Shown here one piece after another: positions 37,616 through 49,645 of a DNA stretch of 64,000 nt. How positions within the stretch are numbered: the first letter of the stretch is position 1; each line of letters begins with the position of its first letter. The position numbers were made by a program, and so were the translations under genes. The notes under the pieces are model-generated. The model was not told where the DNA came from, searched no databases, and saw only the letters and a program-made list of their open reading frames with translations. Source of the stretch: Stomorhina lunata (taxonomy: Eukaryota; Arthropoda; Insecta; Diptera; Rhiniidae); the NCBI GenBank assembly GCA_933228675.1, contig OW121742.1, forward strand, positions 107,834,940 to 107,898,939, given 5' to 3'.

Positions 37616-38080
37616 CGAAAATGCGATTTTCTCAAATTTAACTAAAAACTGTTCTCTAAACTTTAACAGAATATTCTCGAATTTCCTCTTATTTTTCCGT
37701 TTGCATTCAAAAGAGGGTGGTCTTTGTTATGAAACTTCCTCTTCAACATCCATTTAAGTACTTATATACTACACCCTCTCTTATATACTAACAGATACAT
37801 AACATTTACAACTAGGGCCATAAACTTTATGTATGTCATCTCTTTAAATATATAGAATTTTTTGCGCTCAGCTGCATTTAGCAGCAGCAGGCAGCAGCAA
37901 AACTCGAGTTGAATGACCGATAATGCACTTGAAAGTTATTGTAACATATAGAAATTTTTACATTACTCGCACTTAACAGACTCATTCGAATGGAACTGGG
38001 CCAGGAGGGGGATAAGGAGGAAGTGAATATTAAAGGAAATAAAATATAGAGAATAATTGCAAATAAAGTTTTGTTAGGAA
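37616..38080. other. Island between opposed 31-bp arrays
   Basis: Mixed-composition DNA lying between array E (minus) and array F (plus). It has a CAG-rich stretch (GCAGCAGCAGGCAGCAGCAA at about 37881) and the first copy of module M1 (37906-37933). No exon is supported. Confidence 0.45.
37906..37933 (+). promoter_or_regulatory. Module M1, copy a
   Basis: A 28-nt segment containing TTGAATGACCGATAATGCAC. It matches copy b (39629-39656) at 27 of 28 positions. AGTTGAATGACCG inside it fits the ecdysone-response consensus RGKTCANTGAMCY at 11 of 13 positions. Function is unknown; conservation between the copies is the evidence. Confidence 0.4.
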
Positions 38081-38084
38081 TGTC

Positions 38085-39375
38085 TTTCTATCTGTAGCTT
38101 TTCTACAGAAGTGTTGGCCTTTCGTCAACTTTTCTATAGAAATGTTGGCCTTTTGTCAACTTTTTTATAGAAATGTTGTTCTTTCGTCAACTTTTCTATA
38201 GAAATGTTGTCCTTTGGTCAGCTTTTCTATAGAAATGTTGGCCTTTCGTCAACTTTTCTAAAATAGTTATACTTTGGTCAACTTTTCTATAGAAAAGTTT
38301 GCCTTTCGTCAACTTTTCTATAGAAATGTTGTACTTTGGTCAACTTTTCTATAGAAATGTTGTCCTTTGGTCAACTTTTCTATAGAAATGTTGGCCCTTG
38401 GTCAACTTTTCTATAGAAATGCTGTTCTTTGGTCTACTTTTTTATAGAAATGTTGTCCTTTGGCCAATTTTTCTATAGAAAAGTTGTCCTTTGGTCAACT
38501 TTTCTATAAAAGTGTTGTCCCTTGTTCATCTTTTTTATAGAAATATTGTGAATTAGTCAACTTTTTTATAGAAATGTTGGAGTTTGTTCAACTTTTCTAC
38601 AGTAATGTTGGAGTTTGTTTAACTTTTCTATAGAAATGTTGTCCTTTGGTTAATTTTTCGATAGAAATGTTGTCATTTGGTCAACTTTTCTATAGAAATG
38701 TTGTCCTTTGGTCAACTTTTCTATAGAAATGTTGTCCTTTGGTCAACTTTTCTATAGAAATGTTGTCCTTTGGTCAACTTTTCTATAGAAATGTTGTCCT
38801 TTGGTCAACTTTTCTATAGAAATGTTGTCCTTTGGTCAACTTTTCTATAGAAATGTTGTCCTTTGGTCAACTTTTCTATAGAAATGTTGTCCTTTGGTCA
38901 ACTTTTCTATAGAAAGGTTGACCTTTGGTCAACTTTTTATAGAAATGTTGTCCTTTAGTCAACTTTTTTATAGATATGTTGTCCTTTGCTCAACTTTTCT
39001 ATAGAAATGATGTCCTTTGCTCAGCTTTTCTGAAGAAATTTTGTTCTTTAGTCAACTTTTCAATAGAAATATTGCCCTTTCGTCAACATTTCAATAGAAA
39101 TCTTGTTCCTTCGTCTATACTTCTATAGAATTATTATCCTTTCTTCAACTTTTCTATAGAAATGTTGTTTTACGTCAACTTTTCTATAGAATTGTTGTCC
39201 TCTGGTCAAGTTTTCTATTAAAATGTTGTTCTATGGTAAATTTTTCTGTAGAAATGTTGGTCCTTTCATCCACTTTTCTAAAGAAATCTTGTCCATTCTT
39301 CAACTTTTCTTTGGAAATATTGGTTTTCGGTCAACTCTTCTAGAGAAATTCCTAATTTCTTTCAATAGAAATGAT
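38085..39375 (+). repeat. 31-bp minisatellite array F
   Basis: About 42 units with GGTCAACTTTTCTATAG followed by AAATGTTGTCCTTT. Here the inverted arms extend outward: GG-CAAC on the left faces GTTG-CC on the right, with two T:T mismatches. Units are most alike at 38640-38900 and decay towards 39370. Confidence 0.92.
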
Positions 39376-39628
39376 TTAATTTATCACTTTTTTAATAAAA
39401 ATTGAACAAAATTTTATATATTTCCTTAAATTAATACGAAAATTATGTCTATTAAAATTTTTTTTCCAATTTTTTTTTACAATTTAAAGTTCTATGAACA
39501 AAATTTCTTATTTATTGTCAGTTTACTTTTATTTTTGGTACTTTACTTTTTCTATAAATCTTTGCTGCAGAGCCAAAAATACATAAAGATGTCTTTTTTA
39601 TCTTTTATATTATGTATAAATTTCATTT

Positions 39629-39656
39629 GAGTTGAATGACCGAAAATGCACTTGAA
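39629..39656 (+). promoter_or_regulatory. Module M1, copy b
   Basis: It contains TTGAATGACCGAAAATGCAC. It differs from copy a at one base (T to A). It lies 300 bp upstream of M2a, the same order as the M1c-M2b pair at 45.4-45.6 kb. Confidence 0.4.
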
Positions 39657-39956
39657 TTTCTTTTGTGAAATTTTCCTTTTACCCACTTGCTTTTTTGTAT
39701 AGTTTTATTTTTTAGGGGTTGCTAACATATAAAATTTCCCCAAAATGTTTTTTTTTTTGGTATTTCAGTCTTAGTAAAAGAACAATAAAAATTTCTAAAC
39801 ATTTGAAAATAAACCCCCTTTTTCTCAAAACGACGGACGACACACTCACACTCTTAGGCAGACAGACAGACTGAATTCTGGAAAAGAAAAAAATATTTTT
39901 ACTATTTAATGGTTTAACATATTTTTGTTGTTGTTTGAACGTTTTACAATACAAAA

Positions 39957-39997
39957 AGTTCATTGCACTTTGCAATTTAGGTCAACAACCTTAAATC
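39957..39997 (+). promoter_or_regulatory. Module M2, copy a: EcRE-like 13-mer plus ROR-type site
   Basis: AGTTCATTGCACT (39957-39969) fits the ecdysone-response consensus RGKTCANTGAMCY at 12 of 13 positions and resembles the hsp27 element as I remember it (GGTTCAATGCACT). Four bases later AATTTAGGTCA (39974-39984) is a full match to the ROR/Rev-erb monomer consensus WAWNTRGGTCA, the type of site E75 and DHR3 bind. CAACAACCTTAAAT follows and is shared with copy b. Binding is inference. Confidence 0.42.
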
Positions 39998-40984
39998 AGC
40001 ATAATTGCAGGCGTAAGTGTGTAACTCTGATGGTGGATGTGTGTGTGTGTGTATAAATAAATATCTTATATACATAAATGTATTGCTTTATTTAGGTTAA
40101 GACCAGGCAGGGATGAATACCATTTACCCAACATTTAAGTTTCTACACACCGAAATACTCACACTCTAGCTCTTGAACGCATTGAAAAGAACAAAAAAAT
40201 AATGGCATAAAAACAGAAAAAACTCATACTTTTGCATGAACAAACATTTATTGCAATTTTTATCTCTAGTTTTTAGTTATACTCAGAGAGTGAGAGAGCT
40301 ATTTTGGTTTCCGTTAGCTAAGAGATACATTTTTTTTATTTATTCTGATATTTTCTATAGCCTACTTTTAGTTGTTAAATATATGTGTATATCTATTTCT
40401 TTAGCCCCTAAGGTAGGCTTTGGTTTTTGTAAACATTTTAAAATCAAAGATCTTTTCTAGTAAAAATAGGCTATAAAATTGTTTTTTCTTTGCTAAAGCT
40501 TTTATTTTTAATGACGTCAATCTAAACAAAAGCTTTTTATATTCAAAGCTTTTTTTTTATTGTTTTTCTCTAAAGTTTATTGCCTTTATTTTAATTGAAC
40601 AAAATGTATAGCAATACAACAGATTCATAACAACAAAATTGAATAGCAAAATAAAGTAGCAACAAAATTATTTAAAGCACAACAAAAAAAAAGTAATTGA
40701 CAAGTACGAAGTTGATTGTATTTTATGTAGGTTGAGGTAAAATTGTTAGTAATTTTTTTTTCGAAAAAAAACACATTTCATTTAATGTCGTCGCTTTTAA
40801 ATTGTTATTGTTGAAAATTATTGAAAAAAAAAAAATACAAATTTTAAACATTTATTTGAAATCGACAAAAAAATACTTAATCAATTAGAAAAATTCAAAG
40901 CAAAATGTTAAACAAATCTTTTGAAGTCGATAGAAAATTTAAAAAATTAAAAAAAAAACTAATAAATAAATTAAAAACTTTCAA

Positions 40985-42440
40985 CTTTTTTATAGAAAAG
41001 TCTTCCCAAAGTAAACTTTTCTTCAGAAATGACCGCTAAAAGTCAACTTTTCTATGGAAAAAGTCCTCAAAACTTGAACCTTTCTATAGAAATGTTCTAC
41101 TAAAGTGCTAATAACGTGAACTTTTCTATAGAAAAGTTCTCCAAACATCAACTTTTATATATGTAGAAAAGTCTTCCTTTCTTCAACTTTTCTATAGAAA
41201 AATTTTCCTTACGTCAACTTTTCTATAGAAAAATCTTCCATACGTCAACTTTTCTATAGAAAGATCTTCCTTACGTCAATTTTTCTATAGAAAAATATTT
41301 TTCTATAGAAAAATATTCCTTACGTCAATTTTTTTATAGAAAAATTTTCCTTACGTCAATTTTTCTATAGAAAAATTTTCCTTACGTCAATTTTTCTATA
41401 GAAAAATTTTCCTTACGTCAATTTTTCTATAGAAAAATTTTTCTATAGAAAAATTTTTCTATAGAAAAATTTTCCTTACGTCAATTTTTCTATAGAAAAA
41501 TTTTCCTTACGTCAATTTTTCTATAGAAAAATTTTCCTTACGTCAATTTTTCTATAGAAAAATTTTCCTTACGTCAATTTTTCTATAGAAAAATTTTCCT
41601 TACGTCAATTTTTCTATAGAAAAATTTTCCTTACGTCAATTTTTCTATAGAAAAATTTTCCTTACGTCAACTTTTCTATAGAAAAATCTTCCTTACATCA
41701 ACTTTTCTATAGAAAAATCTTCTTTACATCAACTTTTCTATAGAAAGATCTTCTTTACATCAACTTTTCTATAGAAAAATTTTCCTTACGTCAATTTTTT
41801 TATAAAAAAATTTTCCTTACGTCAATTTTTCTATAGAAAAATTTTCCTTACGTCAATTTTTCTATAGAAAAATTTTCCTTACGTCAATTTTTCTATAGAA
41901 AAATTTTCCTTACGTCAACTTTTCTATAGAAAAATCTTCTTTACATCAACGTTTCTATAGAAAAATTTTCCTTACGTCAATTTTTTTTATAGAAAAATTT
42001 TCCTTACGTCAACTTTTCTATAAAAAAATTTTCCTTACGTCAATTTTTCTATAGAAAAATTTTCCTTACGTCAATTTTTCTATAGAAAAATTTTCCTTAC
42101 GTCAATTTTTCTATAGGAAAATTTTCCTTACGTCAATTTTTCTATAGAAAAATTTTCCTTACGTCAACTTTTCTATAGAAAAATCTTCTTTACATCAACG
42201 TTTCTATAGAAAAATCTACTTTACATCAACTTTTCCATAGAAAAATTTTCCTTACGTCAATTTTTTTATAGAAAAATTTTCCTTACGTCAACTTTTCTAT
42301 AAAAAAATTTTCCTTACGCCAATTTTTCTATAGAAAAATTTTCCTTACGCCAATTTTTCTATAGAAAATTTTTTCTTACGTCAACTTTTCTATAAAAAAA
42401 TCTTCCTAACATCAACTTTTCTATAGAAAAGTCTTTCTAT
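40985..42440 (+). repeat. 31-bp minisatellite array G
   Basis: About 47 units with CCTTACGTCAATTTTTC and TATAGAAAAATTTTCC. The palindrome is AATTTTTCTATAGAAAAATT (20 bp, perfect). Both arms have changed together relative to ACTTTTCTATAGAAAAGT of arrays B, D and E. A minority of units keep CAACTTTTCTATAG with AAAAATCTTC. Confidence 0.93.
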
Positions 42441-42479
42441 CGCAAAAGAATCACATAAAACTGGCTATTATATCAATTT

Positions 42480-44570
42480 CTGCAAAAATTATATAATAAC
42501 GACTTTTAACGTTATTAACTATTTTTGCTAAAAATGGCAAAAAACTGCAAAATATTCATTAAAATATAAAACTTTATGATTTAAAGTTATTTTTGATAAA
42601 ATTTAACAATAACGACTTATTGTGAGTTTTCGTCAGAAATAGCCTAAAATTTGTTAATTATAATTAAGAAATGTTGAATCTAATATTAAAAGAACAATTT
42701 GAGCTAAATTTAGCAATAACGAGTTAGTTATTTTTAATAAAATTAAACAATAACGACTTATTTCGTTATTGAGAATTGTCGTTAGAAACAGACACAAAAT
42801 GTTAATTATAATTAAAAAATGTTAAGTCTGATATTAAAAGACCAATTCAAGCTAAATTTAGCAATAACGACTTTTTTCGTTATTAGTAATTTGTAAAATA
42901 AATAACTTAAACATTAAAATAATGGGTTTCTTATGATTTTTGGTCAACTCTACTTAAAAACTATAGTTTTTTTTGGAATTCTCAAAATTTTCAAATAACG
43001 TATTTTAACGTTATTAACTTTTTTAAGGAATTTTTGGTCAACTCTGCTTTAAAAATTGTATATTTTTTTTGGAATTCTCAAAATTTTCAAATAACGTATT
43101 TTAACGTTATTAACTTTTTAAAGAAACTTTTTGAAGTTTTCTGGCAAATTATGAAGTTTTATGTATTTCTGAGGGTTTTTGGATTTTAATAAAATTTTGC
43201 AATTACGTTATTTAGCGTTATAAGCTTTAAAGGTTAAGTTATAGCATTTTATTTTAAATTATAGATGTTTTATAGACTTAAGTGAGATTACGTTTAGTTT
43301 TATTAAACTAATTTATGAAATCGACATAATTTTCCAAATAACTTTCTTAACGTTATTAACATTTTAAGGCTAACTACTAAAGTTTTTGAAAAATTATAGA
43401 GTTTTATGTATTTTTAAGTGTTTTAAAAAAACTTGCTTGTAATTTTTAAGGATTTTGATTATTTTTAGTAATAACGATTTTTAACGTTATTAGCTTTTGA
43501 GGGTTAATTATAGGATTTAACTTTTTAATAACGATGTCTTATCAGTTCTTGTGAAATTTCCTTTAAAATTTTGTAAAATTATCATATTTTTGCAATAACG
43601 TTTTAACGTTATTAGCTTTTTAATAAAAATTTTGCAAGTTTTTTAGAAAATTGTTAAGTTTTATGTAATTTTTAAAGCTTTTTGTAAAATTAGCTTTTTC
43701 TGTTTTGGATTTTATTAAATTTTCGTAATAACGTTTTTTCACGTTATTAACTTTTGAAGGCAAGTTATATGTGTTTTATGGAAATTTAAACAATTTTTTA
43801 GTATTTTTGAGGATTTTAAAGAATTTTGCTTATATTTTTGGGGGATTTCAGTTAAGTTTTGAAAATTTTTGTTAAATTTTATATATTTCTAATAACGTTT
43901 TTTAACGTTATTAACTTTTTAAGGCAAGTTATGGGATGTTTTATGGAAAACTAAACAGTTTTTAGTATTTTTAAAAAAGTTTGCTTAACATTTTCTGGGA
44001 TTTCATTTAAGTTTAGCAATAACGTTTTTTAACGTTATTGGCTTTTAAGTGTAAATACTGGATTTTTAATGTATAACATCAGTGTTTAATGAATTTTATT
44101 AGAATTTTCTTTGAAATGATGTAATTTTTTGTGAAATTTTCAAATATTTTCAATAACGCTTTTTAACGTTATTAACTTTTAAAGGCAAGTTATGGATGTT
44201 TTATGAAAAACTAAACAGTTTTTAGTATTTTTTAAGGCTTTTAAAGAAATTGGATTATAGTTTTTCTTAGTTTCAATTAAGTTTTGCAATAACGTTTTTC
44301 AACGTTATTAGCTTTTAAGGCTCACTTATGGTATTTTGCTTTATAATATGTTTGTTTTATGAATTCTAATTAAATTTTCTTTAAAATTATTGGACTTTTT
44401 GTTGAATTTTATATATTTTTAATAACGATTTTTAACGTTATTAACTTTTAAGGACAAAATATGGTAGTTTTCTGAATTTCTAGTGAATTTTTGTGAAATT
44501 TACTGAGAACTTATAAATTTTCTGAGGAAGTTTTTAAGATTTTTTAATAACGTTTTAGACGTTATTAGCT
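42480..44570 (+). repeat. AATAACG/CGTTATT hairpin array 2, ~132-bp period
   Basis: Hairpins of the form GCAATAACGTTTTTTAACG then TTATTAGC recur near 42493, 42745, 42860, 42995, 43090, 43468, 43592, 43725, 43890, 44020, 44154, 44288, 44420 and 44549. The arms are conserved; the loop and intervening ~110 bp vary. Confidence 0.85.
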
Positions 44571-45370
44571 TTTTAAGCCTAATTAAAGCAGATTTAAGGA
44601 AAATTAAAAGGTTTTATGTATTTTTGTGTAATTGTAGGGAACTTAATTGTAATTTTTCAAGATTTTTGTTTAAGAATTTCTAAGCTTTCTTAAGATATTT
44701 TGAAATAGATTTTACCAAATGACCCTCACCCCAAAATGAAACAAAAACCCCAAAAAATTTTCTTTTCTTTGAAATTATAACAAATACTTTCACATTTCGG
44801 CAGCAAACAATGGAAACAAAATTATTTGCTAAAAGTACTAACAAAACTAAGAATTTTCCTAGGAAAGAGGGTGAAGAGGTAGTGTTTCTCCCTCACTTTT
44901 CTGCTTTTACTTGGATTTCATAAGTAGCATTTCAGGAGTTGAATAACCCAAATTTGGGTCATGTCAATCTCTCGTCTTACAACGTTATAAGGGTTGTTAA
45001 AGGTTTTTAAACTTGGAGTGGATGTTTTGGCATGAATTGGTGTTGTTGCACTCTTGTTTTTGTTTTCTTGTTAGTATTTTGTGGCAATTATAAATTTTTG
45101 AACAAAACTAAAATTGAAATGATTATTAAAATTTGCCAAGGCAAAATGTTTTAGTTTTTGGAAAATTATCGTAAATTACCAAAAAAAAAAAAAAATTTTT
45201 TAGCTTGAAGTTGTTTTAGCTTTTAACAAATTTGGTTTAGATTTTCAAATTATTCTAAGAGCAGCTGCATTTTGTAAAAAAAAAAACAAAAAAATCTGAA
45301 TTTCAAACATTAATTCGCTTTTGCCTTAACATAAGTGAAGTGAATGGCTGGTGGCTTGGCTTGGCTTGGC

Positions 45371-45396
45371 TGTTTGAATGACTAAAAATGTACTCG
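45371..45396 (+). promoter_or_regulatory. Module M1, diverged copy c
   Basis: TTGAATGACTAAAAATGTAC matches copies a/b at 19 of 26 aligned positions, with the block TTGAATGAC intact. It lies 145 bp upstream of M2b. Confidence 0.3.
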
Positions 45397-45515
45397 TATA
45401 AGTATTTATTTATAAGTAATTTTTAGATTTTTTGCTTTTGCTGTTTTAAGTTTTTTGTAAGTTTACAATTGTAAAAGATAGATTTGCAGCCAGCCATCGA
45501 AACAAGCAGTAGGTT

Positions 45516-45565
45516 AGTTCATTGCACTATGCCCTCGCCCCAGATTTAGAGCAACAACATTAAAT
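45516..45565 (+). promoter_or_regulatory. Module M2, copy b: EcRE-like 13-mer
   Basis: AGTTCATTGCACT (45516-45528) is identical to the M2a 13-mer. After a short insertion relative to M2a it continues with ATTTAGAGCAACAACATTAAAT-like sequence; the ATTTAG, CAACAAC and TTAAAT blocks are shared, but the GGTCA of the ROR-type site has become GAGCA. So the EcRE-like half is preserved and the ROR-like half is lost. Confidence 0.38.
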
Positions 45566-46149
45566 GTTGAGTTAGTAGTAGCATGTAGCTGCAACAACAG
45601 CAGCAGTAGCAGCAACAAGACTAGTTAACATTAGCTTTAGCAACAGCCCCTTGAAACAAAAAGACAAATACTCATTTTTTTGTGTTGTTTAAAACTCAAG
45701 TAATATGATTTCAAAAATTATTTTTTTTCCAAATTTTTATCGGTTAGGCGATTATTAAACAATTATAACAAACTTAACAAAATTTATATCAAATAATATT
45801 TTCAAATTATCCAAAACACTCCTTCAAAGTCTGGGCAAAAAGAACATTTTTTTTTTTCTTAAAAAGTTTTAAACAAAAAATTTACTTGATTTGAATACCT
45901 TGAAATACATAATGATTTAAATTAACAAAAAAATAACAAATTTATATTGCAATAAATAAAAATTATTGCATAATTATTAAAACAAAATTATAGATAATTA
46001 GCAAATAAAAAAATAAAAAATATATAAAATATACAACATTTTTAATAATCTACAAACATTTTTAATACAATTTGTTATCAATTTTAAAGCTGATTATTAC
46101 ACATTAGCTAAGAAATCAAAATTTCCCAAAAAACTTCCCTAATTTGCCC

Positions 46150-47410
46150 AAAAAAGCCAATAACGTTAAAAAACGTTATTGCAAAAATTTCTTGAAATTA
46201 AGAAAACTACAAGGAAAAAAGCTTTTCAGGCCCTAAGGAACCTTCATGACACATAATAATTAAGAAAAACATATTGCCTTGGCTAAAAAAGCCAATAACA
46301 TTAAAAAACGTTATTAAAAATTATTTAAAATTTCCCAAAAATTTCTCACTTTTGAAGAAAATTTCACCTTATTTCATTAAGCATTACAATTTTCCAAAAA
46401 TATCCTATAATTAGGCTATAAATGCTAATAACATTAAAAAACGTTATTGCAAAAACTTTCTGAAATTATTTAAAATTTAAAGAAACCAGCTTAGAAGGCC
46501 CTAAGAAACCTTCATAACAAATTATAAACAAGAAAAATTTATTATATTGGCAGATAAAGCCAATAACTTTAAAAACGTTATTAAAAATTATTTAAAATTT
46601 CCAAAAGATATTACAATTTAAAATAAAATTTCAATGTATTTCATTTGACATCAAAATTTTTCAGAAATATCCTATAATTAAGCTGTAAAAGCTAATAACG
46701 TTAAAAAACGTTATTGCAAAAATTTCTTGAATTTAAGAAAAATATAAAGAAATTAGCTTAAAAGGCCCTACGAAACCTTTTTAACAAATAATAATCAAGA
46801 AAAATTTATTGTCTTGGCTAAAAAAGCATTAAAAAAACGTTATTAAGAAACGTTATTAAGAATTATACAAATTTCGTAAAAGTATTAAAATTCAAAAGAA
46901 AATTTCATTTAATTTAATTAGACATCAAAATTTTCCTAAAACATAACATAATTAAGCTATAAAAGCTAATAACGTTCAAAAACGTTATTGCAAAAATGCT
47001 CAAAATCAAGAAAATTTCAAAACAAACTTCTTTAAAGGTCCTAAGAAACCTTTAAAATTAATTATTTTCCAAAAATGTCCATTATTTCAGCAGGAAAAGC
47101 CAATAACATTTAAAAACGTTATTAAAAATAATTCAAAATTTCCCAAAAGTATTAATATTTAAAAGAAAATTTCTCTTAATTTCATTAAACATCAAAATTT
47201 TCCTAAAACATCCTATAATTAAGCTATAAAAGCTAATAACGTTGAAAAACGTTATTGCCAAAAATGCCCAAAATCAAGGAAATTTCAGAGCGGACTTCTT
47301 TAACGGTCCTAAGAAACCTTTAAAATTAATAATTTTCAAAATATTTCCATTATTTTAGCTAAAAAAATTAAATAACATTAAAAAGCGTTATCAGAATTTG
47401 TTTAAAAGTT
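46150..47410 (-). repeat. AATAACG/CGTTATT hairpin array 3, minus orientation
   Basis: GCTAATAACGTTAAAAAACG then TTATTGC is the exact reverse complement of the array 2 form. Two half-units alternate: CTAATAACGTT...TTATTGC and CCAATAACATT...TTATTAAAAA. They lie near 46158, 46295, 46424, 46558, 46688, 46965, 47098, 47230 and 47367. This gives a ~133-bp unit and ~267-bp dimer. Confidence 0.85.
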
Positions 47411-47489
47411 CAGAAAAACTTTATAATTTTCAAAGTAATATAAGTAAGAAACATTGTGTTAAAAAACCCCATCTAATTTTAAGCGATTT

Positions 47490-48625
47490 CGAGCAATTTT
47501 TGCAATAACGTTCTTTTACGTTATTAGCTTTAATAGCTTAATTATATGTTATTCAGCAAAATTTTGATGTTTGTTGCATTTTCTTTTTAATTTACTTTAA
47601 AATTGTAATAAATTAATGGAGTTTTTCTAATTTTCTAATAACGCCTTTTATCGTTGTTGGGGTTTTTTGTTGAGTTAATAAAATTTTATGTCAAAAAAGA
47701 CATTTTTAAACTTTTTACGAAACATTTAGGCAATTATTTTCTAATATTTTTTGATTTACGAATTTTTTGTAATTTCAAGCAATTTTTGCAATAACGTTAT
47801 ATCACGTTATTAGCTTCCATAGCTTAATTATGTGTCATTTAACAAAATTTTGATGTTTATTGCGTTTTCTTTTTTATTTACTTTAAAATTGTAATAAATT
47901 ACTAGAATTTTTTAAACTTTCTAATAACGCCTTTTAACGTTATTGAAGTTTTCTGCTGAGTTCATAAAATTTTTTGGGGAAATTATGCAATTATTTTAAA
48001 ATATTTCTTGATTTAGGGATTTTTTTGTGATTTCATACAATTTTTGCAATAACGTAGTTTCACGTTATTAGCTTAATTATGCGTTATTTTAGCCTAATTT
48101 GGATATCTTTTGATTCTTTTTCAAAATCTGCTTTCAAATTGTAAGAAAGAGTTTTTCCAATTTTCTAATAACGCTTTTTAACGTTATTGGGCTTTTCAGT
48201 TGAGTTATTAAAACTTTATGGAAAACAAGGTATTTTAAGGCTTTATACAAAAGATTTATATAATTATTTTCTAAAATTTCTTGACTTAAGGAATTTTTTG
48301 TAATTTCAGGCAATTTTTGCAATAACGTTATTTCACGTTATTAGGTTTTATAGCTTAATTATGCGTTATTTAACGGAAATTTGATGTCTGTTGAATAATT
48401 TCGATATTTTCTTTGAAATTGTAATAAACTAGTAAAATTTTTTCAATCTTCTAATAACGCCTTTAAACGTTATTGGGTTTTTATGCTGAGTTAATAAAAT
48501 TTTATGGGAAAAAAGGCATTTTTAGGCTTTCTACGAAACATTTAGGCAAATATTTTCTAATGTTTCTTGATTTTGAGCACTTTTTGCAATAACGTTTTTT
48601 AACGTTATTAGCTTTTAAAGCTTAA
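47490..48625 (+). repeat. AATAACG/CGTTATT hairpin array 4, plus orientation
   Basis: GCAATAACGTTATTTCACG then TTATTAGC (near 47500, 47790, 48048, 48320, 48590) alternates with CTAATAACGCCTTTTAACG then TTATTGGG. The dimer is 258-290 bp. It abuts array 3 head-on, forming a large inverted repeat. Confidence 0.85.
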
Positions 48626-49092
48626 TGAAAGGATTTTAGAAAAATATTTGAAGGCTTTGTAAATGTATATAAAATTTTCTTTTTATTTATGTAAAAAAAT
48701 TTGTTTTTTTAGTGTTTTTAATAACTTTTTTTTAAGTTATAAAATTTTTACGGAAATTTTTTTTTAGAAAAAATTTTTTTTTCTATATTTTAACTTTTGG
48801 ATATTTTGAATACTTTCTTATGTTTAATGTGACCCTATTTGATTATTTAGCTTTTCATTTTTACCGCCTTTTCTAGAAATTCTTGGTAACCCCCCATTCC
48901 TCTTAATCTTTTTTTTTCATCCTCTTTTATGTTTGTGCTAATACTAATGGGAGCTAAGTTTTTTTTTGTTCTGATGCAATATTCCCATTTTACTTTATAG
49001 ATTTAGTTGTATGTTTGATATTCTATGATGTCAACGACCTATTGGAGGCAGCAATGAAAGTACCGTAGCTTACTCGTAGAGCTCTGCCTCAA

Positions 49093-49108
49093 CAAAGTGC
49101 AATGACTT
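49093..49108 (-). promoter_or_regulatory. EcRE-like site sharing the M2 core
   Basis: CAAAGTGCAATGA on the plus strand is the reverse complement of TCATTGCACTTTG, present in M2a. The 13-mer AGTGCAATGACTT (49096-49108) fits RGKTCANTGAMCY at 11 of 13 positions. Confidence 0.3.
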
Positions 49109-49645
49109 TCATTTCATGCCTATAGTTTCCAGCTTCCCTCCTAAATACCTCTGGCTCCTCTTGCTCTTCTCTCTCTTTCTTGCTGTCACTATTCCTGTAA
49201 AAACTTCTACTATAAACTATTTGCAATGGAATAGAACAAAAAAACGTGTAGTAGTAGTAAAATGCATATAAATATAACTGAACTCATTAAAACTTATGTT
49301 TTTTTTTTTTCATTGTTGTAAAAACCCAGAGAAAGAGCAAGTATTTGAGAGCAATGTAAAAGATAGAGAGAGAGTAAAAATAAAATAGTTTACTTATACG
49401 CAGCCCGAGTTCTTTTTTAGAGCCAAAAAGAACCTATTTTAAAACAGGAAGATGTGCTACTAACTAAATTATTATGATAATTATCGTGGAAAAGCAGATA
49501 ATGATGAACATATTTGCACGCATACTTTTACTCTAAACTCATGCTCTCTTCCCCCTGTTACTCTCCTGTGGGTTCTCTTATCTCTGAAAGCAGTTTTCCC
49601 ATCATGTGAGTGTGTGTAGTCATGTATTTAGCCAACTTCTAGAAA

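Larger units (their letters stand above)
39376..40984. other. Island with M1b and M2a, probable regulatory segment
   Basis: Ordinary-complexity DNA. It holds M1 copy b, then 300 bp later M2 copy a, then a GTGTGTGTGTGTGT run near 40038. No coding exon is seen; short open frames (39445, 39712, 40236) are Phe/Lys/Leu-rich noise. Confidence 0.4.
44571..46140. other. Island with M1c and M2b between inverted hairpin arrays
   Basis: Mixed-composition DNA with GGCTTGGCTTGGCTTGGCTG near 45353, M1c, M2b and a GCAACAACAGCAGCAGTAGC segment near 45590. It lies between hairpin arrays of opposite orientation. No exon is supported. From 45690 on it is AT-rich. Confidence 0.42.
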
